DNA from: an uncultured Lachnospiraceae bacterium
Lineage (GTDB): Bacteria > Bacillota > Clostridia > Lachnospirales > Lachnospiraceae
Length of the DNA: 40,467 nt
Direction: 5' to 3'
Assembly (NCBI GenBank): GCA_944376745.1
Contig: CALWDR010000189.1
Coordinates: 1 to 40,467 of the forward strand
The notes beneath the pieces are model-generated. The model was not told where the DNA came from. It worked only from the letters and a program-made list of their open reading frames with translations, and ran no database searches. Both the position numbers and the translations under genes were made by a program. Each line of letters opens with the position of its first letter. The first letter of the stretch is position 1. This document shows, piece by piece, positions 25,193-33,899 of the stretch.

Positions 25193-26117
25193 TCTGCGCG
25201 GCAACCTCAGCCGCGAAATCTTCCTGCTTCTTCTCGATGCCCTCTCCGGTCTCGAAACGCACGAAACTCTTGACGGAAACGGCGGCTCCAACGGCCTTGG
25301 ATACCTCTTCCAGGTACTTTGCCACGGTCTGTTTGCCGTCCTCGGCCTTCACGTAAACCTGGTCTAAGAGGCAGATCTCTTTTAATTCCTTGCTCACACG
25401 TCCTTCGATCATTCCCTTGATGACCTTCTCGGGCTTCTGGGATTCCTTGGGATCGTTCATGATCTGAGCCAGAAGGATCTCCTTCTCATGGGCAATGTAC
25501 TCCTCGCTGATCTCCGCTCTGGCCACATATTTGGGATTCAGAGCCGCAACCTGCATGGCGATGTTGGTGAGCGCTTCCTTCACCTCGTCGTTCACAACAG
25601 AGGTCTCGCCCTCCACGATCACGCCGATCCTGCCGCCGCCGTGTACGTAGGAAACCACACAGCCGTTCGCGGCAACGACCTTCTGGAATCTCCGGATGTT
25701 CAGATTCTCGCCGATCACAGCGATCTTCTCCACCAGAGCGTCCTTCACGGTCTTGCTGTCGTCCTCGATCCACTTCTCAGCCAGGAAGCTGTCCAGATCC
25801 GCCGCATTGCTTAAAACCGCCTGCTCGGCCACAGCCTTTACAAAATTCTGGAAGGTCTCGTTCTTGGCGACAAAATCCGTCTCAGAGTTTACCTCCACCA
25901 CTGCGGCCTCGGTATCGCCCTTCAAAGCCACGGTGCAGAGTCCCTCAGCCGCAATTCTGCCGGCCTTCTTCTCTGCCTTCGCCTGTCCGTTCTTTCTTAA
26001 ATATTCTACGGCGGCATCCATGTCGCCGTCGGTCTCACTCAACGCTTTCTTGCAGTCCATCATGCCTGCGCCTGTCATCTCGCGCAGTTCTTTTACCATT
26101 GCTGCTGTAATAGCCAT
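25179..26117 (-). CDS. tsf: Translation elongation factor Ts
   Basis: The 312-residue protein is EF-Ts, the nucleotide exchange factor that recycles EF-Tu from GDP to GTP. It shows the N-terminal UBA-like segment VKELREMTGAGMMDCKKALS, the conserved core EVNSETDFVAKNETFQNFVK with the TDFVA contact region, and QVAALNPKYVARAEIS. The C-terminal region is intact and the length is normal. It is 28 bp downstream of rpsB, the near-universal arrangement, and ends at a strong terminator. Confidence 0.98.
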   Translation of the reverse strand: MAITAAMVKELREMTGAGMMDCKKALSETDGDMDAAVEYLRKNGQAKAEKKAGRIAAEGLCTVALKGDTEAAVVEVNSETDFVAKNETFQNFVKAVAEQAVLSNAADLDSFLAEKWIEDDSKTVKDALVEKIAVIGENLNIRRFQKVVAANGCVVSYVHGGGRIGVIVEGETSVVNDEVKEALTNIAMQVAALNPKYVARAEISEEYIAHEKEILLAQIMNDPKESQKPEKVIKGMIEGRVSKELKEICLLDQVYVKAEDGKQTVAKYLEEVSKAVGAAVSVKSFVRFETGEGIEKKQEDFAAEVAAQMAGN

Positions 26118-26145
26118 TCTATTTTTACCTCCAGATTGTCAATGC

Positions 26146-26910
26146 TTATGCTTCTGCCTCTGCTTCCTCGGACTCGGTCTCAAGAGCCGCTTCCTCCGCC
26201 GCATAGGCCTCCTCCTCGGTCTCGATGGTTCCCTGATTTGCCTCGATCACCGCGTCAGCCATCTTGGAAACGATCAATTTCACGGCACGGATGGCGTCGT
26301 CGTTACCGGGGATCACATAATCTAACTCTTCCGGATCGCAGTTGGTATCGGCAATACCGATCAGGGTGATGCCCAGGGTGTGGGCCTCCTGCACGCAGAT
26401 TCTCTCCTTCTTGGGATCTACCACGAAAATAGCGTCGGGAATCCGTCTCATGTCCTTGATGCCGCCCAGGTTCCGCTCCAGCTTCTCCCACTCCTTGCGC
26501 AGCGCGATAACCTCTTTCTTGGGAAGCACGTCGAAGGTGCCGTCCTCCGCCATGGTCTCGATGGCCTTCAGTCTCTCGATCCGGCTCTGGATGGTCTTGA
26601 AGTTGGTGAGCATACCGCCCAGCCATCTCTCGTTGACATAGAACATGCCGCAGCGCTCCGCCTCGGTGCGGATGGCGTCCTGAGCCTGCTTCTTGGTTCC
26701 CACAAAGAGAATGGTGCCGCCCTCCGCCACGATATCCGCAACGGCCTTGTAAGCCTCATCCACCTTGCCCACAGACTTCTGCAGGTCGATGATGTAGATC
26801 CCATTCCGCTCGGTGTAGATGTAGGGAGCCATCTTGGGGTTCCATCTTCTTGTCTGGTGTCCAAAATGAACACCTGCCTCTAACAACTGTTTCATTGAAA
26901 TAACGCCCAT
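26146..26910 (-). CDS. rpsB: 30S ribosomal protein S2
   Basis: The 254-residue protein begins [20 protein letters not shown], with [20 protein letters not shown] and the C-terminal [20 protein letters not shown] blocks of S2. A Glu/Ala-rich tail follows. The start has GGAGG 7 nt upstream. A roughly 100-nt leader separates it from a near-consensus promoter; such leaders can carry autoregulatory sites, but I do not recognise a specific one. It is co-transcribed with tsf. Confidence 0.98.
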   Translation of the reverse strand: MGVISMKQLLEAGVHFGHQTRRWNPKMAPYIYTERNGIYIIDLQKSVGKVDEAYKAVADIVAEGGTILFVGTKKQAQDAIRTEAERCGMFYVNERWLGGMLTNFKTIQSRIERLKAIETMAEDGTFDVLPKKEVIALRKEWEKLERNLGGIKDMRRIPDAIFVVDPKKERICVQEAHTLGITLIGIADTNCDPEELDYVIPGNDDAIRAVKLIVSKMADAVIEANQGTIETEEEAYAAEEAALETESEEAEAEA

Positions 26911-27019
26911 TTTTTTACCTCCATTTGGTTAAATTCTTCCATATGCATCCCCCCTGAAAAAAACCGCAGGGCACCATTTTCCAGGTCCGCATATGTGATT
27001 ATTGGGTTTTGACCTAAGG

Positions 27020-27048
27020 ATTATATCACAGCGGCCCCGCCAATGCAA
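27020..27048 (-). promoter_or_regulatory. Sigma-A promoter of rpsB-tsf
   Basis: On the minus strand TTGCAT (27043-27048) and TATAAT (27020-27025) are separated by 17 bp. This is close to consensus, as expected for a highly expressed ribosomal protein operon, and gives a leader of about 100 nt. Confidence 0.8.
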
Positions 27049-27088
27049 GGATTTTTTACAAAACCTGGTTACTTACGCAGTTACTGAA

Positions 27089-27197
27089 TTACTTTTCATA
27101 GGGTGGGGAAATAGGAAAAAATACCATCCTTTGTCTGGAATGCAGCCCTGGACAAAACTGTTATTCGTTGAATATTTCCCCACCCCATGAAAAGTAA
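27089..27197. repeat. 109-bp element with 25-bp terminal inverted repeats after codY
   Basis: The arms at 27089-27113 and 27173-27197 are inverted copies with one mismatch (TTACTTTTCAT then a GGGTGGGGAAATA core). No clear target duplication is present. The inner right portion, GGGGTGGGGAAATATTCAAC on the minus strand, recurs at 28295-28314 in the plus orientation. It starts 5 bp beyond the codY stop and has no T-run, so it reads as an interspersed repeat more than a terminator. Confidence 0.7.
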
Positions 27198-27201
27198 CGG
27201 C

Positions 27202-27987
27202 TTACTCGATATGATTTTCCCTGCGCAGCTTGTCAAGCTCCTCAAACACCACGTCGTTTAAGACTTTGATATAGGTTCCCTTCATGCCGGAGGAACGGGA
27301 CTCAATGACCCCCGCGCTCTCAAATTTGCGAAGGGCGTTGACGATCACCGAACGTGTAATGCCCACCCGGTCCGCGATCTTGCTGGCCACCAGGATTCCC
27401 TCCTTGCCCTCCAGCTCATCAAAAATATGAATGATAGCCTCCAATTCCGAGAAGGACAGGGTGCTGATGGCGGATTTTACGATCTGGAGCTTCCTCTGCT
27501 CCTCCTCGTTCTCCTCGTTGACGGAGCGCATCATTTCCAGTCCCACCACCGTGGTCCCGTACTCGCTCAAGATAATGTCGTCGATGTCGTAGGATTCCTC
27601 CTGGCGGTACAGAAACAGAGTCCCCAGCCGCTCTCCGGCAATGTCGATGGGGGTGATGATCGCACGGTACTGCTCCACATTCTCAGACGTGAAGCCCAGC
27701 GTCATCAGATTTACATTCTCCTTGGTGGAAAGGATCTCCAACAGCCGCTCATTCAGAAGCGGGTCGATAAAGGCCCCCACCTCTCCCGAGATCAATTCCG
27801 TCAGCTCAGTGATCTGCGGGCTTTTGGCAACTCCCAGCACCTTGCCCTTTCTGCTGATCACCAGCACATTGGAGGACAGAATACCGGTCATCACCTCGCA
27901 AATGTCGCTGAATACAACCTTGGACGAATTATTATTGTGCAGCAATTTGTTGATTTTTCTAGTCTTATCCAATAACTGAACGCTCAT
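27202..27987 (-). CDS. codY: GTP-sensing transcriptional pleiotropic repressor CodY
   Basis: The 261-residue protein has the CodY GAF domain (MSVQLLDKTRKINKLLHNNN, SDICEVMTGILSSNVLVISR, with effector-binding loops near LMTLGFTSENVEQYRAIITP) and the winged helix DNA-binding region (LVASKIADRVGITRSVIVNA, LRKFESAGVIESRSSGMKGT). CodY senses branched-chain amino acids and GTP and represses stationary-phase and amino acid genes. Length matches the family. AGGAGGTG precedes the start. It has its own promoter and is flanked on both sides by repeat elements. A weak CodY-box-like AATTTTC lies close to its start and could mediate autoregulation (uncertain). Confidence 0.97.
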   Translation of the reverse strand: MSVQLLDKTRKINKLLHNNNSSKVVFSDICEVMTGILSSNVLVISRKGKVLGVAKSPQITELTELISGEVGAFIDPLLNERLLEILSTKENVNLMTLGFTSENVEQYRAIITPIDIAGERLGTLFLYRQEESYDIDDIILSEYGTTVVGLEMMRSVNEENEEEQRKLQIVKSAISTLSFSELEAIIHIFDELEGKEGILVASKIADRVGITRSVIVNALRKFESAGVIESRSSGMKGTYIKVLNDVVFEELDKLRRENHIE

Positions 27988-28033
27988 CTGGCACCTCCTG
28001 TATTACTATGAATTTTCTTATAACTTTCTCTAT

Positions 28034-28062
28034 ATTCTATCACATATTTTCCCGCTGTTCAA
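28034..28062 (-). promoter_or_regulatory. Candidate sigma-A promoter of codY
   Basis: On the minus strand TTGAAC (28057-28062) and TAGAAT (28034-28039) are spaced by 17 bp, about 50 bp before the start codon. The inverted-repeat element at 28104-28277 lies just upstream of it. Confidence 0.7.
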
Positions 28063-28103
28063 TGTTCTTTCGCAATTTTTCTGCAATTTACAGAACAGTT
28101 TGT

Positions 28104-28277
28104 GTAACAGTTCAGACAGCTAGGCAATAAAAAGACAGACCGTGCAAATTTATTTGCTAAGGGCGGTCTTTTTATTGCCGTAGATTGGTGGAACGCCAAT
28201 CAGCCACAGACAGGAGCTGCGCAGCAGCGAATAGCCTTCGGAGAAGGCGGTCTGTGGCTTGCTGTCTGAACTGTTAC
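28104..28277. mobile_element. MITE-like 174-bp inverted-repeat element with 8-bp flanking duplication
   Basis: The ends are exact 17-bp inverted repeats, GTAACAGTTCAGACAGC at 28104-28120 and its complement at 28261-28277. Exact 8-bp direct repeats CAGTTTGT (28096-28103 and 28278-28285) flank it, as expected for a target site duplication. Inside are three hairpins: a 14-bp stem 28123-28136/28166-28179, a short GATTGG/CCAATC stem, and a 10-bp stem 28202-28211/28250-28259 that encloses smaller stems. There is no coding capacity. It could also act as structured RNA if transcribed. Confidence 0.75.
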
Positions 28278-28294
28278 CAGTTTGTTCTGGTCAC

Positions 28295-28314
28295 GGGGTG
28301 GGGAAATATTCAAC
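28295..28314 (+). repeat. Second copy of the GGGGTGGGGAAATATTCAAC repeat core
   Basis: The exact 20-bp core is shared with the minus strand of 27167-27186. Similarity extends further, with GTTTTGTC and AGG about 10 bp on. Here the core is enclosed by GGTCAC (28289-28294) and GTGACC (28317-28322). It lies between the MITE-like element and the topA terminator. Confidence 0.7.
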
Positions 28315-28382
28315 TAGTGACCGTTTTGTCAGGAGGCCGCCCCGGACGGCGCATTTGTTAACGCAGACACGCTTCCACTCTA

Positions 28383-28443
28383 CCAAAAACCCCGACAGTT
28401 CCCGGGGGCGCGTCTGCGCCAAAGACCCGTGGAACCGTCGGGG
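28383..28443 (-). terminator. Rho-independent terminator after topA
   Basis: A 13-bp stem with one mismatch (arms 28390-28402 and 28431-28443) contains a nested GGCGC/GCGCC hairpin and is followed on the minus strand by GTTTTTGG. It lies 11 bp after the topA stop and ends the comM-dprA-topA unit. Confidence 0.8.
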
Positions 28444-28453
28444 ACAGCTGTCG

Positions 28454-30523
28454 TTATTTCTTTTTTTCCTCCACATACCCGCAGGCCCCGTCGGCGCATA
28501 CCAGCTTGTTGCCCTTTTCCAGCATGTAGCCGCCGCAGTTGGGACATTTTTCCCTGGAAGGCTTCTGCCAGGACATAAAATCGCAGGCGGGATTGTCCTC
28601 GCAGCCGTAATATTTTCTGCCCTTCTTGGTCTTCTTAAGCACCAGCTCCTTGCCGCACTTGGGGCAGGGCACGCCGATCTTCTCCAAGTAGGGCTTGGTG
28701 TTCTTGCACTCGGGGAAGCCGGGGCAGGCCAGGAAACGCCCGTGGGGGCCGTACTTGATCACCATGTTCCGCCCGCAGAGGTCGCAGACCACATCCGTCA
28801 CCTCGTCCTCGATCTTCACCTTATCCAGGTCCTTCTCCGCCGCCTGGACGGCCTTCTCCAGATCCGGGTAAAAATTGCTGACGATGGTCTTCCAGTTCAC
28901 GGTCCCCTCCTCCACCTTATCCAGAAGGGACTCCATGTTGGCCGTGAACCGCTCGTCCACGATGGTGGGGAAGGCCTCCTTCATGATGGAGTTGACCACC
29001 TCGCCCAGCTCGGTCACATACAGGTTCTTATTCTCCTTCACCACATACCGCCGGGCTAAAATGGTGGTGATGGTGGGCGCATAGGTGCTGGGCCGTCCGA
29101 TGCCGAGCTCCTCTAAGGTTTTGACCAGGGAGGCCTCGGTGTAGTGGGCCGGGGGCTGGGTAAAATGCTGCTTTTCCTCCAGATTTTTCAGCTTCAGCTT
29201 CGTATTGACGTCCAGGGATTTTAAGAGCACGTTGTTCTCCCCCTTCTCGTCCTCATCGCTGGTGTAGACGGACATAAAGCCCTCGAACACCACCTTGGAG
29301 GCCGCCACGCCGAAGCGGTAATCTCCGGCCCCGATCTTGATGGAGGTGGTCTCATAGAGGGCCGGGCTCATGCGGCTGGCCACAAAACGGTTCCAGATCA
29401 GCTGGTACAGCCGGAACTGATCCCGGCTTAAGGATTCCTTCACCAGCACCGGCGTCCGCGTCACATCCGAGGGCCGGATGGCCTCGTGGGCGTCCTGGAT
29501 CTTGTTGCCGCCCTTTTGCACATTTTCCGCCTCGGATACATATTTCGCGCCGTACTGCTCCCGGATATAGCTTCGGACCGCCGCATCCGCCTCCTCGGAG
29601 ATCCGCACGGAATCCGTTCTTAAGTAGGTGATGAGACCCACGGTGCCCTGGCCCTTGATATCGACGCCCTCGTAGAGCTGCTGGGCCAGACGCATGGTTT
29701 TCTGGGTGGAAAAATTCAGGGTCTTTGCCGCCTCCTGCTGCAGGGTGCTGGTGATAAAGGGAAGAGGCGCTTTCTTGGCGCGCTCGCTTTTCTTTACGTC
29801 CAGCACCTCATAGGAGGCGCCCTCCAGCTCTTTGAAAACAGCGTCCAGCTCCTGCTTGGAGCTGATACTCTGCTTTCCGTCCTTGTCCCCGTAGAATTTG
29901 GCCTCCAGAAGCTTCTTCTCCCCGGGCACGGCAAGATAAGCCGTGAGGGTCCAATATTCCTCGGGAATGAAGGCGTTGATTTCCTCCTCCCGGTCGCAGA
30001 TGATGCGCAGAGCCACCGACTGCACCCGGCCGGCGCTTAAGCCCCGCTTCACCTTGGCCCACAGAAGGGGGCTGATGCGGTAGCCCACCATGCGGTCCAG
30101 CATACGCCGGGCCTGCTGGGCGTTCACCAGGTCCATATCGATGTCCCTGGGCTGCTTTAAGGAAGCCTTCACCGCGTTCTGGGTGATCTCGTTGAAGCTG
30201 ATGCGGTACATCTTATCCTTATCAAGCTTCAAAGCCTGGGACAGATGCCAGGAGATAGCCTCTCCCTCCCGGTCCGGGTCCGTTGCCAGATAAACCTTGT
30301 CCGCCTTCTTGACCTCCTTGCGAAGCTTGGCCAGGATCTCCCCCTTCCCGCGGATGGTAATGTATTTGGGCTCATAGTCATTCTCCACATCGAACCCTAA
30401 CTGGCTTTTGGGCATGTCTCGGACATGGCCGTTGGAGGCCGCCACCTCATAATTCTTTCCCAAAAACTTCTTGATGGTCTTTACCTTCGCGGGTGATTCC
30501 ACGATCACAAGATACTTCGCCAT
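28454..30523 (-). CDS. topA: DNA topoisomerase I (type IA)
   Basis: The 689-residue enzyme relaxes negative supercoils by single-strand passage. The N-terminal TOPRIM domain is clear (YLVIVESPAKVKTIKKFLGK; YLATDPDREGEAISWHL, with the DxD metal site), and the catalytic tyrosine lies in GLITYLRTDSVRIS near residue 300. The C-terminus has three zinc-finger units: CDLCG...CPGFPEC, CPKCG...CEDNPAC and CPNCG...CADGAC. It is 11 bp downstream of dprA, apparently translated from the same mRNA, and ends at a strong terminator. Confidence 0.98.
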   Translation of the reverse strand: MAKYLVIVESPAKVKTIKKFLGKNYEVAASNGHVRDMPKSQLGFDVENDYEPKYITIRGKGEILAKLRKEVKKADKVYLATDPDREGEAISWHLSQALKLDKDKMYRISFNEITQNAVKASLKQPRDIDMDLVNAQQARRMLDRMVGYRISPLLWAKVKRGLSAGRVQSVALRIICDREEEINAFIPEEYWTLTAYLAVPGEKKLLEAKFYGDKDGKQSISSKQELDAVFKELEGASYEVLDVKKSERAKKAPLPFITSTLQQEAAKTLNFSTQKTMRLAQQLYEGVDIKGQGTVGLITYLRTDSVRISEEADAAVRSYIREQYGAKYVSEAENVQKGGNKIQDAHEAIRPSDVTRTPVLVKESLSRDQFRLYQLIWNRFVASRMSPALYETTSIKIGAGDYRFGVAASKVVFEGFMSVYTSDEDEKGENNVLLKSLDVNTKLKLKNLEEKQHFTQPPAHYTEASLVKTLEELGIGRPSTYAPTITTILARRYVVKENKNLYVTELGEVVNSIMKEAFPTIVDERFTANMESLLDKVEEGTVNWKTIVSNFYPDLEKAVQAAEKDLDKVKIEDEVTDVVCDLCGRNMVIKYGPHGRFLACPGFPECKNTKPYLEKIGVPCPKCGKELVLKKTKKGRKYYGCEDNPACDFMSWQKPSREKCPNCGGYMLEKGNKLVCADGACGYVEEKKK

Positions 30524-30534
30524 ATCTATACTCC

Positions 30535-31656
30535 TTAACTATCCACCTTGGATTTGATATAATAATTTTGATGAATTTCCTTCGCGCACCCAAGCTCTGA
30601 CAGGCGGTACAGGACCTTCAAAAGCTCCTCAAGGGCAAGTCCCGTATCCGCAAGAAGCGTCTCCAGATGCTTCGGTATGAAATCCAGAACACTATACACC
30701 AACCTTTCGTTTTTTTCAAGTGAATTTTCTATTAATTTTTCCGGTTCCTGTTTTTCCACCTTCAGATCCCGCAGAAATTCCCGGATGGAATACAGCACCG
30801 AGGCTCCCTGGGACAACAGCCAGTTGGCGCCGCAGCTTAAGTCGTCACTGATCCTTCCGGGCACGGCGTACACCAGCTTTCCCTGCTCCAGAGCGCAGTC
30901 CGCCGTGATCAGGGAGCCGCTCTTTTCCCTGGCCTCCACCACCACCACGGCGTCGGCAAGGCCACTGATGATCCGGTTGCGCCTGGGGAAAAAGTGGCGC
31001 AGGGGCGGACAGCCCAAGGGGACCTCGGAGATCACGCCCCCGGTGCGGACCATCTGCTCATAGAGGCGGCGGTGGGCCGCGGGGTAGCAGACGTCCACAC
31101 CGCAGCCCAGAACGGCGTAGGTGGAGGCCGGCACATCGCAGGCCGAAGACACTGTTTTAAGCGCGCTCTGCCGGGCCTTTAAGGCCCCCACATGGGCCGC
31201 GGCGTCGATGCCGTAGGCCATCCCGCTGATCACGCCCACCCCGTGAAGGGCAAGCTCCCCGGCGATGGTCTCCGCGGCGGCTCTGCCGTACTCGGAACAG
31301 CTTCTGGCCCCCACCAGAGCCACGGTCTTCTGCTCCTGGGGCGGGAGCCGGCCTCTGACATAGAGGCAGTAGGGCGGGTCGTAGAGATTCTTCAGGCGCT
31401 CCGGGTACTCCTTGTCCTGCCAGCAGACTAAGGATATCCCCTGTTCCCGCAGCAGCCCGCTCTTTTTCTGCCAGCCGGTATCCCGCCGGGCGGCCAGCAG
31501 CGCCTCCCGCGCCCTGGGGGACAGAAGCTTCAGCTTCTCCGTCTGGGCCTCCGTCAGGGAAAAAATCTCCTTCTCCCGCCCGAACACCTGAAGAAGCCGC
31601 CGCTTCTCCCTGTCGCTGATGCCCTGGGCATTGGCAAACCAGAAACGATAATCCAT
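30535..31656 (-). CDS. dprA: DNA-processing protein DprA
   Basis: The protein has 373 residues from the ATG at 31656, chosen because GGAGG lies 8 nt upstream; the earlier ATG at 31671 overlaps comM. DprA loads RecA on incoming single-stranded DNA during transformation. The Rossmann-like core is intact: VALVGARSCSEYGRAAAETI, GVGVISGMAYGIDAAAHVGA, YAVLGCGVDVCYP, PRRNRIISGLADAVVVVEA and EKSGSLITADCALEQGK. About 15 extra residues (SALKTVSSACDVPAS) precede the AVLGCGVD strand. A short C-terminal winged-helix-like region follows. It lies 5 bp after comM. Confidence 0.96.
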   Translation of the reverse strand: MDYRFWFANAQGISDREKRRLLQVFGREKEIFSLTEAQTEKLKLLSPRAREALLAARRDTGWQKKSGLLREQGISLVCWQDKEYPERLKNLYDPPYCLYVRGRLPPQEQKTVALVGARSCSEYGRAAAETIAGELALHGVGVISGMAYGIDAAAHVGALKARQSALKTVSSACDVPASTYAVLGCGVDVCYPAAHRRLYEQMVRTGGVISEVPLGCPPLRHFFPRRNRIISGLADAVVVVEAREKSGSLITADCALEQGKLVYAVPGRISDDLSCGANWLLSQGASVLYSIREFLRDLKVEKQEPEKLIENSLEKNERLVYSVLDFIPKHLETLLADTGLALEELLKVLYRLSELGCAKEIHQNYYIKSKVDS

Positions 31657-31661
31657 CCTTC

Positions 31662-33185
31662 TCACCTCCATACGGCTTCATCCATGGTCCGGTACAGCAG
31701 CGCCTCCCGCATGTGGGCCTCCAAAATCTCGCCGCTCTTTGCAAGGTCCGCGATGGTGCGGGCCACCCGTATCAGCCTGTGATAAGCCCTGGCGCTTAGA
31801 TTCAACTGCTCATAAGCCGCCTCGATCAGCCGCCGGGCGCCGGAATCCATGGGACAATAGGCTTCTATCCGGTCCGCGGGGATACGGCTGTTATAGCGGA
31901 AGCGCTCCCCCTGATACCTCTGCTCCTGCCGCCGGACGGCCCCCTCCACTCTCGCGCGGATGACCTCGGAGCTCTCATTTCTGCCTTCGCCGGTAAGCTC
32001 GCCGATCTTCACCCGGGGCACCTCCACGGACATGTCCATCCGGTCCAGCAGGGGCCGGCTGACCTTCCGCAGATGCCGGCGGATATCCCCGGGCGAGCAG
32101 GTGCACCTGCTCCGGTCCGGGTAATAGCCGCAGCCGCAGGGATTCATGGCTCCCACCAGCATGCAGTCCGCCGGATAAATATAGACGCCGCTGACCCGCA
32201 CCAGCCGCACCACCCGCTCCTCCAGGGGCTGGCGCAGCTGCTCCAGCACCGGCTTCTGATACTCGGTCAGCTCGTCCAGAAACAGGATTCCCCTGTGGGC
32301 CAGGCTGATCTCGCCGGGCTGGGCCACACGCCCGCCCCCCACCAGGGCCGTGGCCGTGACGGAATAATGGGGACACCGGAAGGGCCGCTCATACAGATGC
32401 TCCTTCCGCTCCTCGAACCGTCCGCTGACACTGTAAATACGGGCCAGCTCCATCCGTTCCTCCTCCGTGAGCCTGGGCAGGATTCCCGGCAGCGCCCGGG
32501 CCACCATGGTCTTTCCCGTCCCCGGCGGCCCCACCATCAGAAGATTGTGCATGCCGCTGGCCGCCACCTCGCAGGCTCTCCGCAGCACCCGCTGGCCGTT
32601 GATCCTGGCAAAATCCACGCACGCCTCCTCCCGGGGCGTTTCTTCTATATTAATAGGCCCGGGCGCAAGCGTTCTCTTCCCGTTCAGCCAGTCGATGACC
32701 TCCGAAAGGGTCCCCGCCGGATGGATCTGCATGCCCTGCACCATGAGGGCTTCGGCCTCATTTTCCCTGGGGATCACCACATGGGTATATCCATGGTCCC
32801 GGGCCGTCAGCACCATGGGCAGAATCCCCCGCACCGGGCGCAGCTGTCCGCTGAGTCCGATCTCCCCCGCAAAAAGGGTCTCCCCGCATGCCTCGCTCTG
32901 CAAAAAGCCGTAGGCGGCCAGCACCGAAAGAGCGATGGGCAGGTCGAAGCCCGTGCCGCTCTTTCGGACGTCGGCGGGGCCCAGGTTGACCGTTACTTTC
33001 TTGGGCGGCAGCAAAAAACCGGTGTTGTGTATGGCTGCCCGGATGCGGGCCCTGGCCTCCTTCACCTCCGAGGAGAGGATCCCCACCATCTCAAATTCCG
33101 GCAGCCCGTTTGTGACGTCGGTCTCCACCTTGACGATCATGCCGGCGATGCCGTGCACTGCCGCTGTCGCGATCACACTATACAT
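31662..33185 (-). CDS. comM: YifB/ComM family AAA ATPase (Mg-chelatase-like)
   Basis: The 507-residue protein has the N-terminal ChlI-like domain (GLPEFEMVGILSSEVKEARA, RIRAAIHNTGFLLPPKKVTV), an AAA core with Walker A VGPPGTGKTMVARALPG, Walker B ILFLDELTEY, and the characteristic cysteine block MNPCGCGYYPDRSRCTCSPG. ComM homologues are hexameric helicases that extend branches during natural transformation. Together with dprA downstream it forms a DNA-uptake processing pair, though no uptake pilus genes are in the window. AGGAA precedes the ATG at 33185. Confidence 0.95.
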   Translation of the reverse strand: MYSVIATAAVHGIAGMIVKVETDVTNGLPEFEMVGILSSEVKEARARIRAAIHNTGFLLPPKKVTVNLGPADVRKSGTGFDLPIALSVLAAYGFLQSEACGETLFAGEIGLSGQLRPVRGILPMVLTARDHGYTHVVIPRENEAEALMVQGMQIHPAGTLSEVIDWLNGKRTLAPGPINIEETPREEACVDFARINGQRVLRRACEVAASGMHNLLMVGPPGTGKTMVARALPGILPRLTEEERMELARIYSVSGRFEERKEHLYERPFRCPHYSVTATALVGGGRVAQPGEISLAHRGILFLDELTEYQKPVLEQLRQPLEERVVRLVRVSGVYIYPADCMLVGAMNPCGCGYYPDRSRCTCSPGDIRRHLRKVSRPLLDRMDMSVEVPRVKIGELTGEGRNESSEVIRARVEGAVRRQEQRYQGERFRYNSRIPADRIEAYCPMDSGARRLIEAAYEQLNLSARAYHRLIRVARTIADLAKSGEILEAHMREALLYRTMDEAVWR

Positions 33186-33244
33186 ATGTTTCCTGTTCTT
33201 CGTTGTACTTTCTGGGAAAATGGAAGGATAAAATAGATGTTATT

Positions 33245-33272
33245 ATTTTACCACAGCGGCGGAAATTTGCAA
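33245..33272 (-). promoter_or_regulatory. Candidate sigma-A promoter of comM-dprA-topA
   Basis: On the minus strand TTGCAA (33267-33272) and TAAAAT (33245-33250) are 16 bp apart, about 60 bp before the comM start and just after the sigK stop codon. Confidence 0.6.
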
Positions 33273-33275
33273 GCT

Positions 33276-33899
33276 TTATTTTTCAAATTCCCGTTTCAGC
33301 TTCTCCAGGGCCCGCTTTTCGATCCTGCTGACGTAAGAACGGGAAATACCGATCTTGTCGGCAATTTCCCGCTGTGTCACCGGTCTGTGATTATAAAGTC
33401 CGTAGCGGAGCATGATGATCTCCCGCTCCCGCCCCGACAGCACCCTTGGGATATACTGGTAGAGGCGCTTCATGTTGCCGCTTAACTCGATGGCCTCCAG
33501 CACATCCTTCTCGTTGCTCTCCACAATATCCAGAAGACTGATCTGATTGCCCTCCTTGTCGGTGCCGATGGGCTCATAGAGAGAAATTTCCCGGGCCGTC
33601 TTTTTCCGGGTCCTTAGGTACATCAGAAGCTCGTTGTCGATACAGCGGGCCGCGTAGGTCGCCAGCCGGTTTCCTTTTTTATGGTCGAAGGTGGAGATCG
33701 CTTTGATCAGGCCGATGGTGCCGATGGAAATATAATCCTCCATGTCCTCCTCCCCATTCTGATACTTCTTGCAGACGTGGGCCACCAGCCGGAGGTTTCG
33801 TTCGATCAGGGTATAACGTGCCTCAAGATCACCGTCATTCATCTTTTCCAGATACAGTTTTTCTTCTTTGGGACTTAAGGGAGGCAGAAAAGTTTTCAA
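33276..33899 (-). CDS. sigK: Sporulation sigma factor, SigK type
   Basis: The 207-residue sigma-70 family protein has region 2 (LIERNLRLVAHVCKKYQNGE, ISIGTIGLIKAISTFDHKKG, LATYAARCIDNELLMYLR), a linker ISLYEPIGTDKEGNQISLLD and region 4 (REREIIMLRYGL, TQREIADKIGISRSYVSRIE KRAL). This pattern matches the late mother-cell factor SigK. The start must be TTG at 33899, with GAGGTG upstream; no ATG is available before region 1.2-2. The N-terminus is short, without the roughly 20-residue hydrophobic pro-sequence of Bacillus, as in some Clostridia. The gene is not interrupted by a skin element. SigE in the same cell type is the main alternative assignment. Confidence 0.88.
   Translation of the reverse strand: MKTFLPPLSPKEEKLYLEKMNDGDLEARYTLIERNLRLVAHVCKKYQNGEEDMEDYISIGTIGLIKAISTFDHKKGNRLATYAARCIDNELLMYLRTRKKTAREISLYEPIGTDKEGNQISLLDIVESNEKDVLEAIELSGNMKRLYQYIPRVLSGREREIIMLRYGLYNHRPVTQREIADKIGISRSYVSRIEKRALEKLKREFEK

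Noticed and set aside
27089..27197. Simple Rho-independent terminator of codY
   Set aside because: The stem is long and bipartite with a 59-bp spacer and no T-run, and part of it recurs at 28295, so an interspersed repeat fits better.
27990..28030. CodY-binding box in its own promoter
   Set aside because: Only the first half (AATTTTC) matches the 15-bp consensus; too weak to list as a feature.
32073..33236. 387-residue plus-strand open frame opposite comM
   Set aside because: It is a shadow of a GC-rich gene: no ribosome site, no recognisable domain, and the minus-strand gene has full family motifs.
33276..33899. Skin-element interruption of sigK
   Set aside because: The sigma factor gene is continuous and no recombinase gene lies nearby.
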